The position numbers and the translations under genes were made by a program. Shown here one piece after another: positions 21,401 through 30,100 of a stretch of 46,411 nt of DNA. How positions within the stretch are numbered: the first letter of the stretch is position 1; each line of letters begins with the position of its first letter. The stretch lies in the IMG/VR virus record IMGVR_UViG_3300042326_001103, positions 1 through 46,411 of that record. The stretch is one strand, 5' to 3'. This DNA comes from a virus. The notes below the pieces were generated by a model. That model ran no database searches. It was not told where the DNA came from and saw only the letters and a program-made list of their open reading frames with translations.

Positions 21401-22874
21401 CGAGTTCATCCTGCTCATCGGTGGTCAGGCCGGTCTCGGGGGAGACAGCGGCGGGGGCAGCAGCTGGAGTGGGCGCAGGAGCAGGAGCAGGAGCAGGAGC
21501 GGGAGCGGGAGCGGGCGTAGGTGCCGGCTCAGGTGTCGGAGTAATGGTCGGAATCTTACCGGTCACCTCGATCACGCCACCACCAGCCGGCGCTGGCAGC
21601 GTGACATCCGGAGGCATTTTCAATCCTAATGCCTCCTGGCGCTTCCTGACATCCTCCTCAGTGATCTCAGGTTCGAGCGAGTAACCCTCGGTCGGAGTCG
21701 TGTCTTCGATGCCGGTGACGGTCGCATTCGACAGCGGCAGCGGGTTCTTCGGATCGGCGCCGTTGGCAGCCACGACAGAGTTCGCCAGGTTTACATTGCG
21801 CCTTGATCCAATCACACCGCCGACCAGACCACCCGAGGCACCACCGATGAATCCAGCTTCGGCGACGCCGTCCATAATCCCGCGTTCGGGATCGTAGATC
21901 GACTTGGCAGCCATGTTTCCAAGCGTCTGCTCAAGCGACTCCTGGAGTCCTTCGCTTACTGTGCCCTCGATGCCGCCGCGAGCCATCTCCTGAGCGCGTT
22001 TCGATGCAGTCTGAGGAATCAGGCGCTCGACGAGATTGGCGCTGTACTTGCCCAGCGTGCTGCGACCAGCGGCGCCGGATCGCATCCCCGGGATCTTGCC
22101 AGCAACACCCAGCGCACCCTCGGTGACAGCACCGATCGGGGCCGTGGCAAGGAACGCACGGTTCTTCAGTGTCTCGGCGCGGCTGCGAAGATCCGAGGCG
22201 GTGTCGTAATCGCCAACTGCCAATGCCTCGGCGATCCGTTGGTTGATCACACGATCGGCGTCTTCAGCACCGGCCTCACCAGCCTGAAGGCCGTACAGCG
22301 CGCCAGCGCCGATGGCGGATCCAATGGTTGCGGCAGCGCCAACAGGTCCCGCAGCCAATCCACCAACCAACGCACCTGGAAGCACTGAAAGCGTGCTCCC
22401 GACTCCGCCCATAACCTGAGCGGGAATCGTTTCTTCGGCACCGGGAAGGCTAGGGAATGCCTCGGCGCCAAATTCACGAATCGCCCTGCCAGCTTGCGTA
22501 AGTGCCCCGGGGCCCTCGGGTTCAACGGTTTGCTGAATCGGCCGACCAGTGAAAGGATTGACCGTCGGAGGAGGGAAAAACTTTGCAGCCCGTTCAGCAC
22601 CCTGGAGCATAAGCCCAGTGCCTTCGGTGAACGCCCTCGGAAGAGCACCCGCCTGGGCACCGACAGTCTCCAGTGTGCCGACTTCCCCCGCCCGAAACTT
22701 AGCAGCCTCCTCGGACTCAGTCTCTGCTGCCAACTCCTGCCGGCGGCGATCGAGCAACCCCTGGCGAATCGCCTGGTAATTCTCACGGACGTAGGACTTG
22801 GCCTGCTCGTCCGTAATGTCATCAGGGAACGCGAGCCGGCCAAGCTCGCGTCCGAAATCAATCTCGATCGCCAT
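15462..22874 (-). CDS. Giant internal virion/ejection protein candidate (2470 aa)
   Basis: By far the largest gene, at the end of the tail operon, like the big internal virion or ejected proteins of short-tailed phages. The N terminus (FGRELGRLAFPDDITDEQAKSYVRENYQAI) is followed by a helical region with Gly/Ala membrane-like stretches (about residues 160-200). Pro/Ala-rich linkers follow at about 450-475 and 1000-1050 (PAPAPAPAPAPA). The C-terminal 600 residues look like the large polyvalent protein group: YVSRLMQALDHMTALM, FLSGTSFVRFASNYANELL, a hydrophobic LSKLALGTALTGFAAALFLG, then GFGGVLGAIGELRDQ and IPNIMKEADAWIDSS. No lysozyme motif was recognised. Residues about 534-579 are translated from a segment that also holds a small gene in another frame (see 21137-21274). 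It may be processed or ejected at infection. Confidence 0.72.
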   Translation of the reverse strand: MAIEIDFGRELGRLAFPDDITDEQAKSYVRENYQAIRQGLLDRRRQELAAETESEEAAKFRAGEVGTLETVGAQAGALPRAFTEGTGLMLQGAERAAKFFPPPTVNPFTGRPIQQTVEPEGPGALTQAGRAIREFGAEAFPSLPGAEETIPAQVMGGVGSTLSVLPGALVGGLAAGPVGAAATIGSAIGAGALYGLQAGEAGAEDADRVINQRIAEALAVGDYDTASDLRSRAETLKNRAFLATAPIGAVTEGALGVAGKIPGMRSGAAGRSTLGKYSANLVERLIPQTASKRAQEMARGGIEGTVSEGLQESLEQTLGNMAAKSIYDPERGIMDGVAEAGFIGGASGGLVGGVIGSRRNVNLANSVVAANGADPKNPLPLSNATVTGIEDTTPTEGYSLEPEITEEDVRKRQEALGLKMPPDVTLPAPAGGGVIEVTGKIPTITPTPEPAPTPAPAPAPAPAPAPAPTPAAAPAAVSPETGLTTDEQDELDQLIAVEDSGMLSEDQAQTLESYRQRLAIKAMLAAETTTTPENAVQEQGSDEGVLRREGSQVGLQEVDRGGRPAEGQGTQAEAQVQPLTVEETQEYNATIDALGGAPASDLLTPDELDRFETLANRVSELERAGWSFDEQAGWTAPGQTPAPAAITPSPVIQAKLDPDNVVRDALQAAGNDPVKAAAMIVADLENITGRELRASYQEAVNRLQKMVQKPAPAPATKPVEQMTEQQYYLDRVEEIATANNISETEVRQYYTPENGREEYWQALQRAAEDGRQIIAKILDRLPEARIEFLRKQYPQALPQGYLAPGVRKTAGKEPTPSQINKVFQAIKAKAAAVGKGLYQIEKLTPAQSLVLRTRFGGFRENDQFVLQEKSQVTGIAFDRGFILRDKQEATAGEAPRPAPAAQGVSPADQIHSAKLPKELARSTPRYNFGSNVFLPTLGSDFDRAAYILAQEKPSEADQQFMDWAVEVSGMSPEKIRAHGKTVRAQLKELARISTGGTQKKPAVIVLAPQPIAAAERPAPAPAPAPAPAKPISKAPQTEPAGKQAEEVQQSPKQKQGTEPLAPRAQKQYLLEQLDEAIAAAPEDAAGADKIVITVPGDGEFTLLNYKAALMRFKDIAKKFPVGPVGGETKPRTEARQALKLGTLNTKNALKATGDLTADPAARPGSPLTAILSDGKRVVASNSKALLEVQADAGGTKTKPITVDSNGKQVEFKDAYPNIDNIIPSQTTPVSSKINTERLFTVLNQAYQAAFDPESKDAVNRANASIVLNRDGTIGLFAETPGKSSYSHNVRPGAKVLTSYNIKLLTDLVQAMRRVGVAEFDLRVTAERGEDLRLSPGVLTANGVKALIMPVRLDNYDLPAWALEGDERARAKPLEAAPLPTVSQGTPAQQAAGTVAAAEAQGRELGPEPTGKPQTLKEATAEVRDAIGQLIESITPKAGFTGGPSASDSLKRLLREIPPAVLQSAALIAQRVYRETRDWAKATQAGIEEIFSRIKVADLEDTRAGFSEFIQGVNVPGSVPATPPQPAAGQERVDSRGYFTGQINPETVENWQTESKRVIDSFGTDMEAAFRWAATTDMGADAREFVFKQIMERVFTQIARANNPIELARAEDLLRRVQSTWKSSGTQLGQAFAARAAAIDSIWYLHPLLAFRDLVRERQAQLPFPQFTSDQVRQWLQASGRQAIEELRIQMQNANNAFGREFRRITKDVLRREDINWADILTASDQRQGSMQYRLLEEILSQPGLRNLPPRGISEIVKLFSEAWGREQERIFRNEFRKQVPLPTVKKDDREKIFRSIPRILRYSNIAMMKDGAETRLLWDQAFRNAVAPQFGVAAIDGTTARKLTALAQKAQSAAGINRDEIVQQMFRLMQKEGGINWKDILRDYWYAAVLSGTRTQVDNALNIANGALNTAMFAGMAGTQGGKVLKAAGKGLSEAIKDFWPILWKGELYRSVSFNPDVPGNSLEGLQESRNLFLRGISQLKYVSRLMQALDHMTALMSDAASKAYTLAKTDPKLLEAYMLPSATTVANARARAIAEGTRPELVNRRTREIIEEALPVEVLLTARDIRQMSTFTETPQGLAGAIYQGVNAAERQLPGLKFLSGTSFVRFASNYANELLNYFAPVALWRWYQSAPGRQDTALGLKYSEARRDLLLSKLALGTALTGFAAALFLGDDDDEKKRAIDITGSFKSLSPEKRNQLLAEGRQPYSIRVGDTYISYRQLGFGGVLGAIGELRDQQLYSPEKYNKQSFPEKLMDGFVSGALIVKDSSAIAALTEFLGFANAYKYDVSQTIEKATPKYLARLAGSVIPNIMKEADAWIDSSIYRAEPGNLGMEYFLQQVPFARQSIGPGPILNVLGEPVQVERYPYSRWLKFRKEDKAWNTLGQLASKGVFMPTPNITVTVKESGERRRMNRDEAYTYQKDVGQRYRTWIERNGDRLLKMKPDDAAEVIDKAADRMRADAREKIQQKIRR
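21137..21274 (-). CDS. Overprinted 45-residue small phage protein inside the ejection protein gene
   Basis: In another frame of the same strand, ATG 21274 to TGA 21137 encodes MPFKNKAQMKACFAAKDPKW, then DCKKWIEEGGLPKAKG and a basic KPKRKSSR tail. This strongly resembles a known class of tiny free-standing phage proteins that start MPFK(S/N)KAQ and contain aCFA and a W-containing helix. By hand count 41 of its 45 codons end in G or C, whereas the same bases read in the large frame give only 20 of 44, the reverse of what is normal here. The large frame product there is a Gln/Glu/Gly-rich low-complexity stretch. So the small frame looks ancestral or active. No ribosome-binding site is visible. 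Confidence 0.6.
   Translation of the reverse strand: MPFKNKAQMKACFAAKDPKWDCKKWIEEGGLPKAKGPKPKRKSSR
21473..21516 (+). repeat. Hexanucleotide repeat encoding a Pro/Ala linker
   Basis: Tandem GCAGGA/GCGGGA units on the plus strand; on the coding (minus) strand they give alternating Ala-Pro in the 2470-residue protein. Similar tracts occur near 19796-19835 and in recT near 14640-14720. Slippage-prone length polymorphism is expected. Confidence 0.75.
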
Positions 22875-22885
22875 GGTCTTGAGTG

Positions 22886-23929
22886 TTATCGGCCCGGAAG
22901 CGGAGGCAAACCTTGAATTGACCGGAAGTCGATCACTCGGTTCGTGCCCTGCGGAATCGCTGAAGGAGCCGCAGCACCCGTCCGAATGCCACGGCGTTCA
23001 GCGCGGCGTTTGCGCTCCAATGCGAGATCGGCTTGAATCTGTTCAGGGGTTCGGCCGATCGCAAAAGCAGTGTCCTCAACGACCTCAAGGTTGCCATCTT
23101 TGTTTCGGACAAGGTTGAGGTCTTCGACGTTTTTGTCCTGAAGAGTCAGCAGCTGTTTTTCGGCGGCATCGATGTCGTCGAAAAGACCGGGTTCCTTGGG
23201 TGTCGTGGTCGCACGCGCAGCAGCAATGGCAGCAGATCTTTCAGGCGTGATTGGGATTCTGGCCTTTCCTCCGTCGGGCAGATCGATTGTTTCGTACCCG
23301 AGGTTTTCAGGCTTGGCCTTCGGCTGCATCTTGAACTGAGTCACCGGAGTCGGCCGGAATCGAGCGCCATCGATCATCACATCTTGCGACGTGTCTTCAG
23401 GCTGGCGCAGAAGATCAGTCGAAAAGCCAAACGCCGGAACAGGTTTTTCGGAAACTGGAAAATAACCGGCCCTGAGCATGGAGTCTTTGATTGCCTTCGC
23501 TTCGGCCGCACGGCGATCGATGCCAGCAGCACGCGCAGCCATAAACTGCGGCGTCTGCATGATCCTCGGACTGATAGGGCCGATGTCTTCTCCTCGGGCA
23601 GCAAGCGCACCGTATGCAGCACCAAGTTGTCCCTCCTCTTCGCCCACCTGCTTGGCGGCCTGAGACGCCTGGTAATCGATGGTCCCATCAGGTTTACGCA
23701 CCAGGTATTTGCCGAACTGGGTCGCACCTTGAGCCTCGCGTTCCCCGGCCGTCGCCAGCCGCGCCGCCTCGCGTTCAGCGATAATGTCTTGATAATACTG
23801 CTGCCGAACACGCGCCTCTTCTTGGCGCGCTACGATCTCGTCGGCGCGACGTTGACGCTCCTGTGCCAGGCGGGCACCCGCCATGTACGAAGCTCCGATG
23901 TTTTCGAGTCCTGAGAAAGGGTTTGCCAT
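22886..23929 (-). CDS. Internal virion protein candidate (347 aa)
   Basis: A helical, charged protein. The start MANPFSGLENIGASYMAGAR is followed by a long heptad region (QERQRRADEIVARQEEARVR, YYQDIIAEREAARLAT), a middle section with APRIMQTP-like loops, and a C-terminal QADLALERKRRAERR helix. Position between two other ejection-type candidates and the lack of enzyme motifs suggest an ejected or portal-associated structural protein. ATG 23929 follows the previous stop by three bases. The family was not identified. Confidence 0.6.
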   Translation of the reverse strand: MANPFSGLENIGASYMAGARLAQERQRRADEIVARQEEARVRQQYYQDIIAEREAARLATAGEREAQGATQFGKYLVRKPDGTIDYQASQAAKQVGEEEGQLGAAYGALAARGEDIGPISPRIMQTPQFMAARAAGIDRRAAEAKAIKDSMLRAGYFPVSEKPVPAFGFSTDLLRQPEDTSQDVMIDGARFRPTPVTQFKMQPKAKPENLGYETIDLPDGGKARIPITPERSAAIAAARATTTPKEPGLFDDIDAAEKQLLTLQDKNVEDLNLVRNKDGNLEVVEDTAFAIGRTPEQIQADLALERKRRAERRGIRTGAAAPSAIPQGTNRVIDFRSIQGLPPLPGR

Positions 23930-23932
23930 AAA

Positions 23933-24664
23933 TTAGCCTCCCATGAGTTTGCGTTGAGTCGAGACCAGATCGCTTTCGCCGCCGGTGCCCTTGGCCCCCA
24001 ACTGGGCGAAACCAAGATTGGTCAGGCCGGATCCGAGAGACCCAAGCCCCTGCCCAACGACGCCACCCGCAGACGGCATACTAGCCACGCCGGCCAGCGC
24101 GTTCATGCGGGAAATGCGTTCCTGCTCGCGCAACTGAGCCAGCTGCTGCGGCGTGAACTCGTAGTTCGCCAGCGGCGCCATCGGGGTGGTCCCGAGAATG
24201 TCCGAGAACAGGCGAGCGCCTTCCTGCTGCGCTTGAAGCGTGGTCCTGCCGATGTCGCGAGCAGTGAGACCCTGGGCCGCCTTGCTGCCAGCAAACCCGC
24301 CCTCGAGCGCCTTGGCTGCGCTCTTGCGCTGGATCTGACTTACAACGTCAGGCGGAAGCTCGCCACGAAGCAGAGCCAAAGCATTCTGTGCTCTTGCAGC
24401 CTGCGCCTGCTCATACCCAGGAATCGAAAGCCCGAGGTTTTCGAGAAGCTGCTGGCGGGTCACCGCAGTGCGCTGTGATTCCAACTCACGCGTGCGCGGA
24501 GCCAGCTGCTCGGCTTCGCCAATGACGGCTGGAATATCCAGTCCTGGCGTCTCGGCGGCTTGGCGCGCCTGCCTTCGTGCGGAGCTTGCAGACGATGCCT
24601 GAAGCCCCATCCCAACGCCAGCAGTGGCCACACCTGCCGCAATAGCTGTTCCTACAAATGACAT
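23933..24664 (-). CDS. Internal virion protein candidate with N-terminal membrane-like helix (243 aa)
   Basis: The N terminus (FVGTAIAAGVATAGVGMGLQ) is a Gly/Ala-rich hydrophobic helix, followed by an Ala/Gln-rich amphipathic body (SSARRQARQAAE, AARAQNALALLRGEL) and a Gly-rich C terminus (GGVVGQGLGSLGSGL). This composition is typical of the small ejection protein of podoviruses (T7 gp14-like position in the operon). It overlaps the cupin-like gene by 13 bases. Assignment is by composition and position only. Confidence 0.6.
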   Translation of the reverse strand: MSFVGTAIAAGVATAGVGMGLQASSASSARRQARQAAETPGLDIPAVIGEAEQLAPRTRELESQRTAVTRQQLLENLGLSIPGYEQAQAARAQNALALLRGELPPDVVSQIQRKSAAKALEGGFAGSKAAQGLTARDIGRTTLQAQQEGARLFSDILGTTPMAPLANYEFTPQQLAQLREQERISRMNALAGVASMPSAGGVVGQGLGSLGSGLTNLGFAQLGAKGTGGESDLVSTQRKLMGG

Positions 24665-25101
24665 GGTAAGTATTTGTTGTCCCTCATGTAAGTGAGGTCG
24701 TTTTTGATCTCTTCGTGATCTTTTTTGTTCTCAGGATTCGGATGCACCGTGATCCAAACGGTGTCCTCATGGATCAAAATTGCCCGTCGCGTCTGCGGCA
24801 AGGTGATGCCGTGTGTTGGCGCCGTGTATGTCGCCAACCCTTCGGTTTCACTGATCACCGTGAGCTTTCCTTTCATCAGAAAAAACGGGTGATCGAACTT
24901 GTGAATCCGACTAGTGATGATCGACCCAGCTGGCGCGAAAATTTCCCGCACGTACATCCCCACGGGGTAGGTATGTTTCAACGGACACTCTTGCTGCGGC
25001 TTGTCCGCGACAAACGCCTCCCACCGATCTAGGCGGTCATCAAAGCAGATGCCGTCGTCGGTCAGAAACTCCAACCACGTGATGGGCTTTTCGACCTCCA
25101 T
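24652..25101 (-). CDS. Cupin-fold-like protein (149 aa)
   Basis: A short beta-rich protein. The central YVREIFAPAGSIITSRIHKF, HPFFLMKGKLTVISE and GITLPQTRRAILIHEDTVWI read like a single cupin barrel: alternating short strands, a His in the IHKFDHP position and a late His (HED). Metal ligation is possible through the two histidines but the classic motif is incomplete. It lies in the tail operon between the adaptor candidate and the ejection proteins, so a structural role is as likely as an enzymatic one. The start overlaps the previous stop by one base (TGATG). Confidence 0.6.
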   Translation of the reverse strand: MEVEKPITWLEFLTDDGICFDDRLDRWEAFVADKPQQECPLKHTYPVGMYVREIFAPAGSIITSRIHKFDHPFFLMKGKLTVISETEGLATYTAPTHGITLPQTRRAILIHEDTVWITVHPNPENKKDHEEIKNDLTYMRDNKYLPCHL

Positions 25102-26189
25102 CAGATGAACCCTCCAAACCGATATTGAATCTTCGCAGACCCGAAAGGTTGCACGTTGACCACCGTGCGCTCGTTCGGGCTGTAGGCTTCGAGTTCATTC
25201 CGCAAGCTCCGCAGGGCAAGCTGGATCTCGCGCTCGGCCTCGGTGTACTGATTCCGGTCCTCCTTCTGGATGGCCTTCATCATGTGCTTGATCGCCTGGA
25301 GATTACCGATGAACAGCCAATCCGAATCCACGACTGCGGGAATGAAGTCTAGGCGCACGATGGCTTCGACCACCGTGTTGGTGCAGTTCTCATCTGGAGG
25401 CACACAGCCGTCGCCATGGTCGATGCAGTCGTTCTGTGCTTCGGCGTTGCACCCGGAGGTGCCACCGCAGACCTCAGGCATTCCGATCAGGTAGGTGCGG
25501 CGATACTCCGGATTCTGCTCACTCGGACCCCAGACGGCGATCTGAGTCAGTAGGCCGGAAAGCTGGTTCTCGGATTGAATCGTCAGGCTTCCTTGAGTCA
25601 GCGGCTTCTGGGCGCCGGTCAAACCAGGCTGCTTGAAGAGCTTGGTGGTGGTCACAAACGCCTGAACCGCAGGATTCGGCAAGGTGACGTACTCGCCCCA
25701 CACGTACTCGCCGGTCACCGTATCCAGCGTGCGGATCGGGTGCCCGTTGGGGTCTAGCCCTTGGAGAAGCACGCGCTTTCCGGCGTCGGCCGTCAGCTGC
25801 GGCGTCACCCTGATGTAGCAGTTACCCACTGAATCCCGGAACTGGGTGACCATACCGCGATCCAGCAGCTGGTCCTGCTCGCAGCCTTCACGGCCGCAAC
25901 CGGTGCGTGGCGCCCGCTCGTCAGTCTGGAACTCGTACCACTGGTTCTGGATCGGGATGTTGTAGCCGCAGACGTTCATCGCCTCGATCGTCTTGACCTC
26001 GCGAGGCCAAGTGATGCAGCCGGCGGTGACGCAGACGCGGAGCTTCTTGTACGTGCCCCACCACTTGCCCATGTCTGCCAGGCGCGCCTGAGCCTCGTTC
26101 AGCAGCTGGAGAAAACGATCGTCGCAGGTGGCGAGACCGACAGCCTGCGGGATCGTGGAGTTCTTGGCTTGGGCGAGGGTCTTTCTCAT
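25101..26189 (-). CDS. Tail adaptor or tail-tubular protein candidate (362 aa)
   Basis: A 362-residue protein with many cysteines (CGREGCEQDQ, CGGTSGCNAEAQNDCIDHGDGC). The beginning TCDDRFLQLLNEAQARLADMGKWWGTYKK, then CVTAGCITWPREVKTIEAM, follows the pattern of short-tail adaptor proteins (helical opening, then W-P-R-x-V). The end LALRSLRNELEAYSPNERT, KIQYRFGGFI would be the distal part. A role joining portal to tail is inferred from order; the identity is not certain. Cys-rich loops could form zinc sites. Confidence 0.6.
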   Translation of the reverse strand: MRKTLAQAKNSTIPQAVGLATCDDRFLQLLNEAQARLADMGKWWGTYKKLRVCVTAGCITWPREVKTIEAMNVCGYNIPIQNQWYEFQTDERAPRTGCGREGCEQDQLLDRGMVTQFRDSVGNCYIRVTPQLTADAGKRVLLQGLDPNGHPIRTLDTVTGEYVWGEYVTLPNPAVQAFVTTTKLFKQPGLTGAQKPLTQGSLTIQSENQLSGLLTQIAVWGPSEQNPEYRRTYLIGMPEVCGGTSGCNAEAQNDCIDHGDGCVPPDENCTNTVVEAIVRLDFIPAVVDSDWLFIGNLQAIKHMMKAIQKEDRNQYTEAEREIQLALRSLRNELEAYSPNERTVVNVQPFGSAKIQYRFGGFI

Positions 26190-26190
26190 G

Positions 26191-27150
26191 TTAGCGGATG
26201 GCTCGGGCCATGACCTTCCATTTGGATTCGTCGATCGCCGTTGGAACTCCGGTCGATTTGCTGTTCACCCAGATGTTTGCCGTGCCAGCAGCGCGCACCA
26301 TTCCGATTGATGTCGTGTTTGAAAAACACGTCACGGCGATACCATAGTTGGTTGTCCACGAAAGTGATCGTGCGGAAATGCAGTCGTTCTGAGCGTAACC
26401 CGCATCGCCACCGGCATCCGTGCAGATGATCCCAATGTCCCAGCTGAGAGGATCCACGCTGAAGCCGTGAGTGAACGTCACGGATCCGCCGGCTGCTGGA
26501 AACGCCTGATAGTTGGCCACCGGCGTGATGTATCCGCTTTCCCAGACGGTCGCGGGAGTCGAGTTAGTGCGGAGGAACTGACGATCGGTGCCAGGTGTGA
26601 ACCCAGCCGCACTCACGTTGAGACCCGGATTCAGCAGTTGGAATTGGGTGCCGTCGTAGACCACGACGCACATCTTGTTCGCGACGATGTCGTTCGCGAC
26701 CAGTGCAGTGGTTCCGAACTTCGTGATCGCCTTGGCCGCCAAGCCATCGACCGCCAGCGTCGTGGCTCCCGTGTTGGCAGCGTTCGCGATGAACGCGTAG
26801 CACACGCCGGGTCGGTACGCCTGATTCACGCCAGGAGAGGCCGGGGTCAGCGTCAGCGTGTAGGCGTTAGCGGCGCCACCACCAACGCCATACGTGAACT
26901 GAGTCGAAACGCGAGCCCACCCTGCCGGTGCTGTGCTGTTGTACTTCAGCACTTCGACCGGATTCTGGTTGGCGTCCAACCGCAGCCAGTACAAGCCAAG
27001 CGAAGCAGGGGCAACGGTGTTGGCCGACCATTCTGGTGACGTGATGATCTGACCAATCAACGCCTGAGCATAGGCGTCAAGGCGGTCCTGCTCGCTGGCG
27101 TAGCACTGCGGAGGCGGAAGAAGCCCGGCTGAGATGTCAACGTTTGCCAT
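26191..27150 (-). CDS. Tail fibre-like protein (319 aa)
   Basis: Residues about 110-175 contain the familiar fibre strand series, NTGATTLAVDGLAAKAITKF, ANDIVANKMCVVVYDGTQF and QLLNPG, found in many phage tail fibre and baseplate proteins (the NTGAxTL...G...I...G..L..gdI..g......YdG..FqL.. pattern). The N terminus (PQCYASEQDRLDAYAQAL) could attach to the tail. The C-terminal half is Ser/Thr/Gly/Asn-rich and likely forms a beta tip. It is downstream of the tail-spike. Confidence 0.75.
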   Translation of the reverse strand: MANVDISAGLLPPPQCYASEQDRLDAYAQALIGQIITSPEWSANTVAPASLGLYWLRLDANQNPVEVLKYNSTAPAGWARVSTQFTYGVGGGAANAYTLTLTPASPGVNQAYRPGVCYAFIANAANTGATTLAVDGLAAKAITKFGTTALVANDIVANKMCVVVYDGTQFQLLNPGLNVSAAGFTPGTDRQFLRTNSTPATVWESGYITPVANYQAFPAAGGSVTFTHGFSVDPLSWDIGIICTDAGGDAGYAQNDCISARSLSWTTNYGIAVTCFSNTTSIGMVRAAGTANIWVNSKSTGVPTAIDESKWKVMARAIR

Positions 27151-27152
27151 GG

Positions 27153-30100
27153 TCAGATGCGGTAAAGGTAATCGTTAGGCTTGCACGGGCCGGGGTCGCA
27201 TTGAATGTCGAGACACCCCTCTGGGCAATCCAAATAGAAGGTTTGCTGAAGAGGCGCAACACAACGACTAGGTCGCCCTGGCAGAAAACTGGAGCCGAAT
27301 TTGCCACCGTTGTTGATGAACAGTTCGTTGCCCGAAAGACGGCGCACCGTGTTGCACCGGATCTGTACGTTTTCGACATACCGGAAAAAGTTGCCGCTCT
27401 CGGTCACCGTGGCGACATCGGTGCCAGCGTTGGCAACCTGGAAGGTCGTCGTGGTCGGCATTCCGGTCACGATGAACTGACCGTTGAACGTTGGATCCGA
27501 GAATCCTTCGAGCGTCACGTGATAGCCCAGCTGCATATTGTGGGCCTTGGTCGTGGTGTAGGTGGCTACACCGCCGGCGCGGGACCGGGCTGACATCCGG
27601 ATCTCCCACGGGAAGTTGACCGGCTTGTTGATGCCTACAAAGTCGTCGGTGGACGCCGGAGAGGTCGTGTTGACACCTAAATTATCGACAGTGAACGAGG
27701 TCGAGCTTGGTGACGAAGTGACCGTGAAAACCCCGTTGAATGTCCCATCCGCAACGCCAACGATGGAAACCTCCATGCCCGGCTGAATCTCATGCGCCGA
27801 TACCGTCGTGATCGTTGAGACGCCGCCTGACCTCACGGCTGAAGAAATCGGGATCTGGTAATCCGTCGGGTAGTAGTAGGCGCTGCGGTTAACGTCGTGG
27901 TTGTTGATCACGAATACCGCATCGAGAGGCGCGAGCGCCGGCTGGTAATACCAGCTGTCGGGACCGGTCAGCAGCACGTCGTTGTACTCGATCAGGAGGT
28001 CCCTGTGAGCCGCGATCCAGGCAGCGTATGACGGCGGATTCGTGAAGCCGAACTGAACCGCTGTCGCGTACCAATCCTGCACGGTGAGCGCCATGAACGC
28101 CGAGACGTTCAGCGCGGAATTGTGGTGAACGTGCGTTCCGATGTGCTGGAACGTATCAACGTAGAAGCAGGTGCCTGTGAATCCGTCGAAGTTGTTGTAG
28201 CGGACCTCGGCGCCGAACGTGTCACGTGGAGTAATGCCGTGAACAGGGCACTGCTGGGTGAGCGGGTTTGGGCCACCCTCGATTCGGTTGTACTCGAACA
28301 CGCAGTCGGCCGCGAGGATCCGCAGCGGGCGAGGAAGCAGGACGCTTCCGACGGCCATGTAGGTGTCAGGATAATCGACACCCGCTTGAATGACCGAGAA
28401 CTTCGTATCGCTGATGATCGTTGCGACCGTGTAGGTGCCGTTGAAAGTCGGATCGCTGACTCCCAGAAACACGACAGAATCACCAACGCGCAATCCGTGT
28501 CGTTCGGTTGTCGTGTAGGTGGCTCGACTGGTAGCATTGACTCGCGACGCCGCGATAACCGTCACCAGCATGGATGAATAACCGCCGATCGCACACTGAG
28601 TGTTCGCTTCTGATGTCCCGGGGTGAATCGTAGCCTGAACCGAGTTGCGCCCCTGGTATCCGAACCGATTGCGGCGGACGATCGTGCCGTGTGACCGGTC
28701 AACGACGGTGGACGGTAAAAACGATTTCAGGACGAACGTCTCGGCGTCTGCGATGCCGACTCCAAAGTCGTAGAACTCGCAGTCTTGAACGATGGTGTTT
28801 TCCCCAACCAGGTTCAGCCCTGCGACGGTAAACAACGAGTTGACACCGGCTTTCGTTTGAGGAGTCAGGGCTACGTCTGGAGCCGTCCAAGACTTGGCAA
28901 TGTTGGATCGCAGCTGGTACGTGCCGTTGTCCGCAAAAATGCCCGTGTCAGGCCCGGCATTGATTGCGGTGAACTGATTAGGAAACGGCGCTCCGGTCAC
29001 GATGAACGTGCCGTTCATGGTGGGATCTGCCAGGCCAGTGATAATCACTGTTTCGCCGCCCGTAAATCCATGGGTGCCAGCAGTGTCGTAGTATCCAACT
29101 CCAGTGAGGCGCTCGTATCCGATTACCGATGTCGCGGCGCCGACATTGATGCAGTAGACCTCTTGAGCCGACAGAAAGCCGGCCACCACGAAACTTCCGT
29201 TGAATGCAGGATTCGAGAACCCCGTGACGGTGATCGAGTCGCCAACCGTGTACCCAAAGTTGAAATCCGGATGCTTGGTGTAGATCGCGAAATTGAACGC
29301 GTTCCTGGTGACTCCGATTAACGGGCACCTCATGTCCCGCTGGAACGTCAGCGACGTGACGTTGATCACCGGACCGAAGCCATTAAACGTGCCGTCATTT
29401 GACGACCCGGATGTCACAACGCCGTCGATGTAATGCGAGTAGGTGCTCTGATTGCTCGGTGCTGGCAGCACGGGTGGGGAATAGGCAGGCGGCGCGCTGA
29501 TCTGAAACTTAGCGGGAAACGCCGTGGTGTACGTGTTGATACCAGCAGTCCGCTCCACCGAAACGATGGTGATGTCTTTCGGCCCGTTGTTGACATAGTT
29601 GCCGTCGAACGTGATGCCTTCGATGGTGAGATTCTTGCAGTTCGTCGCACCCACTGGCATCGACGGGTAATTCGCAGGATTCGAGACCAGGCCGCCGGTG
29701 CCAGTGTAATTCCCTAGGCACTTTAATGGCTGGATGTTGAAGCCAAACGAATCACCACGGGTGGTCGATGTGTGGTTGGCAAACTTCACCCGCGTCTTAC
29801 CAGCGCCCTTGCCGGTAAAAGCGATGTTGTCGCGCAAAGTGAATGTAACCGTCTGGCCATTTCTCGGATCAACAATGCTTCCACCGTAACCCAGCGGTAT
29901 CGAAGAGGTGTAACCGCCTCCGATCAGGTTGATCCATCCATCTTCAGTAACAAGGGCGCTGTTTCCTCCCGGAACTGTTGCGGTAAATTGAGTAGGACTG
30001 ACAACAGCATCGACGCGAAAACCAAGTTGGGCCGCACCGATTCCATTAAACGTGGGATCCGTGAACCCATCCAAAGTGATCAGTTCTCCAACGACGAGAC

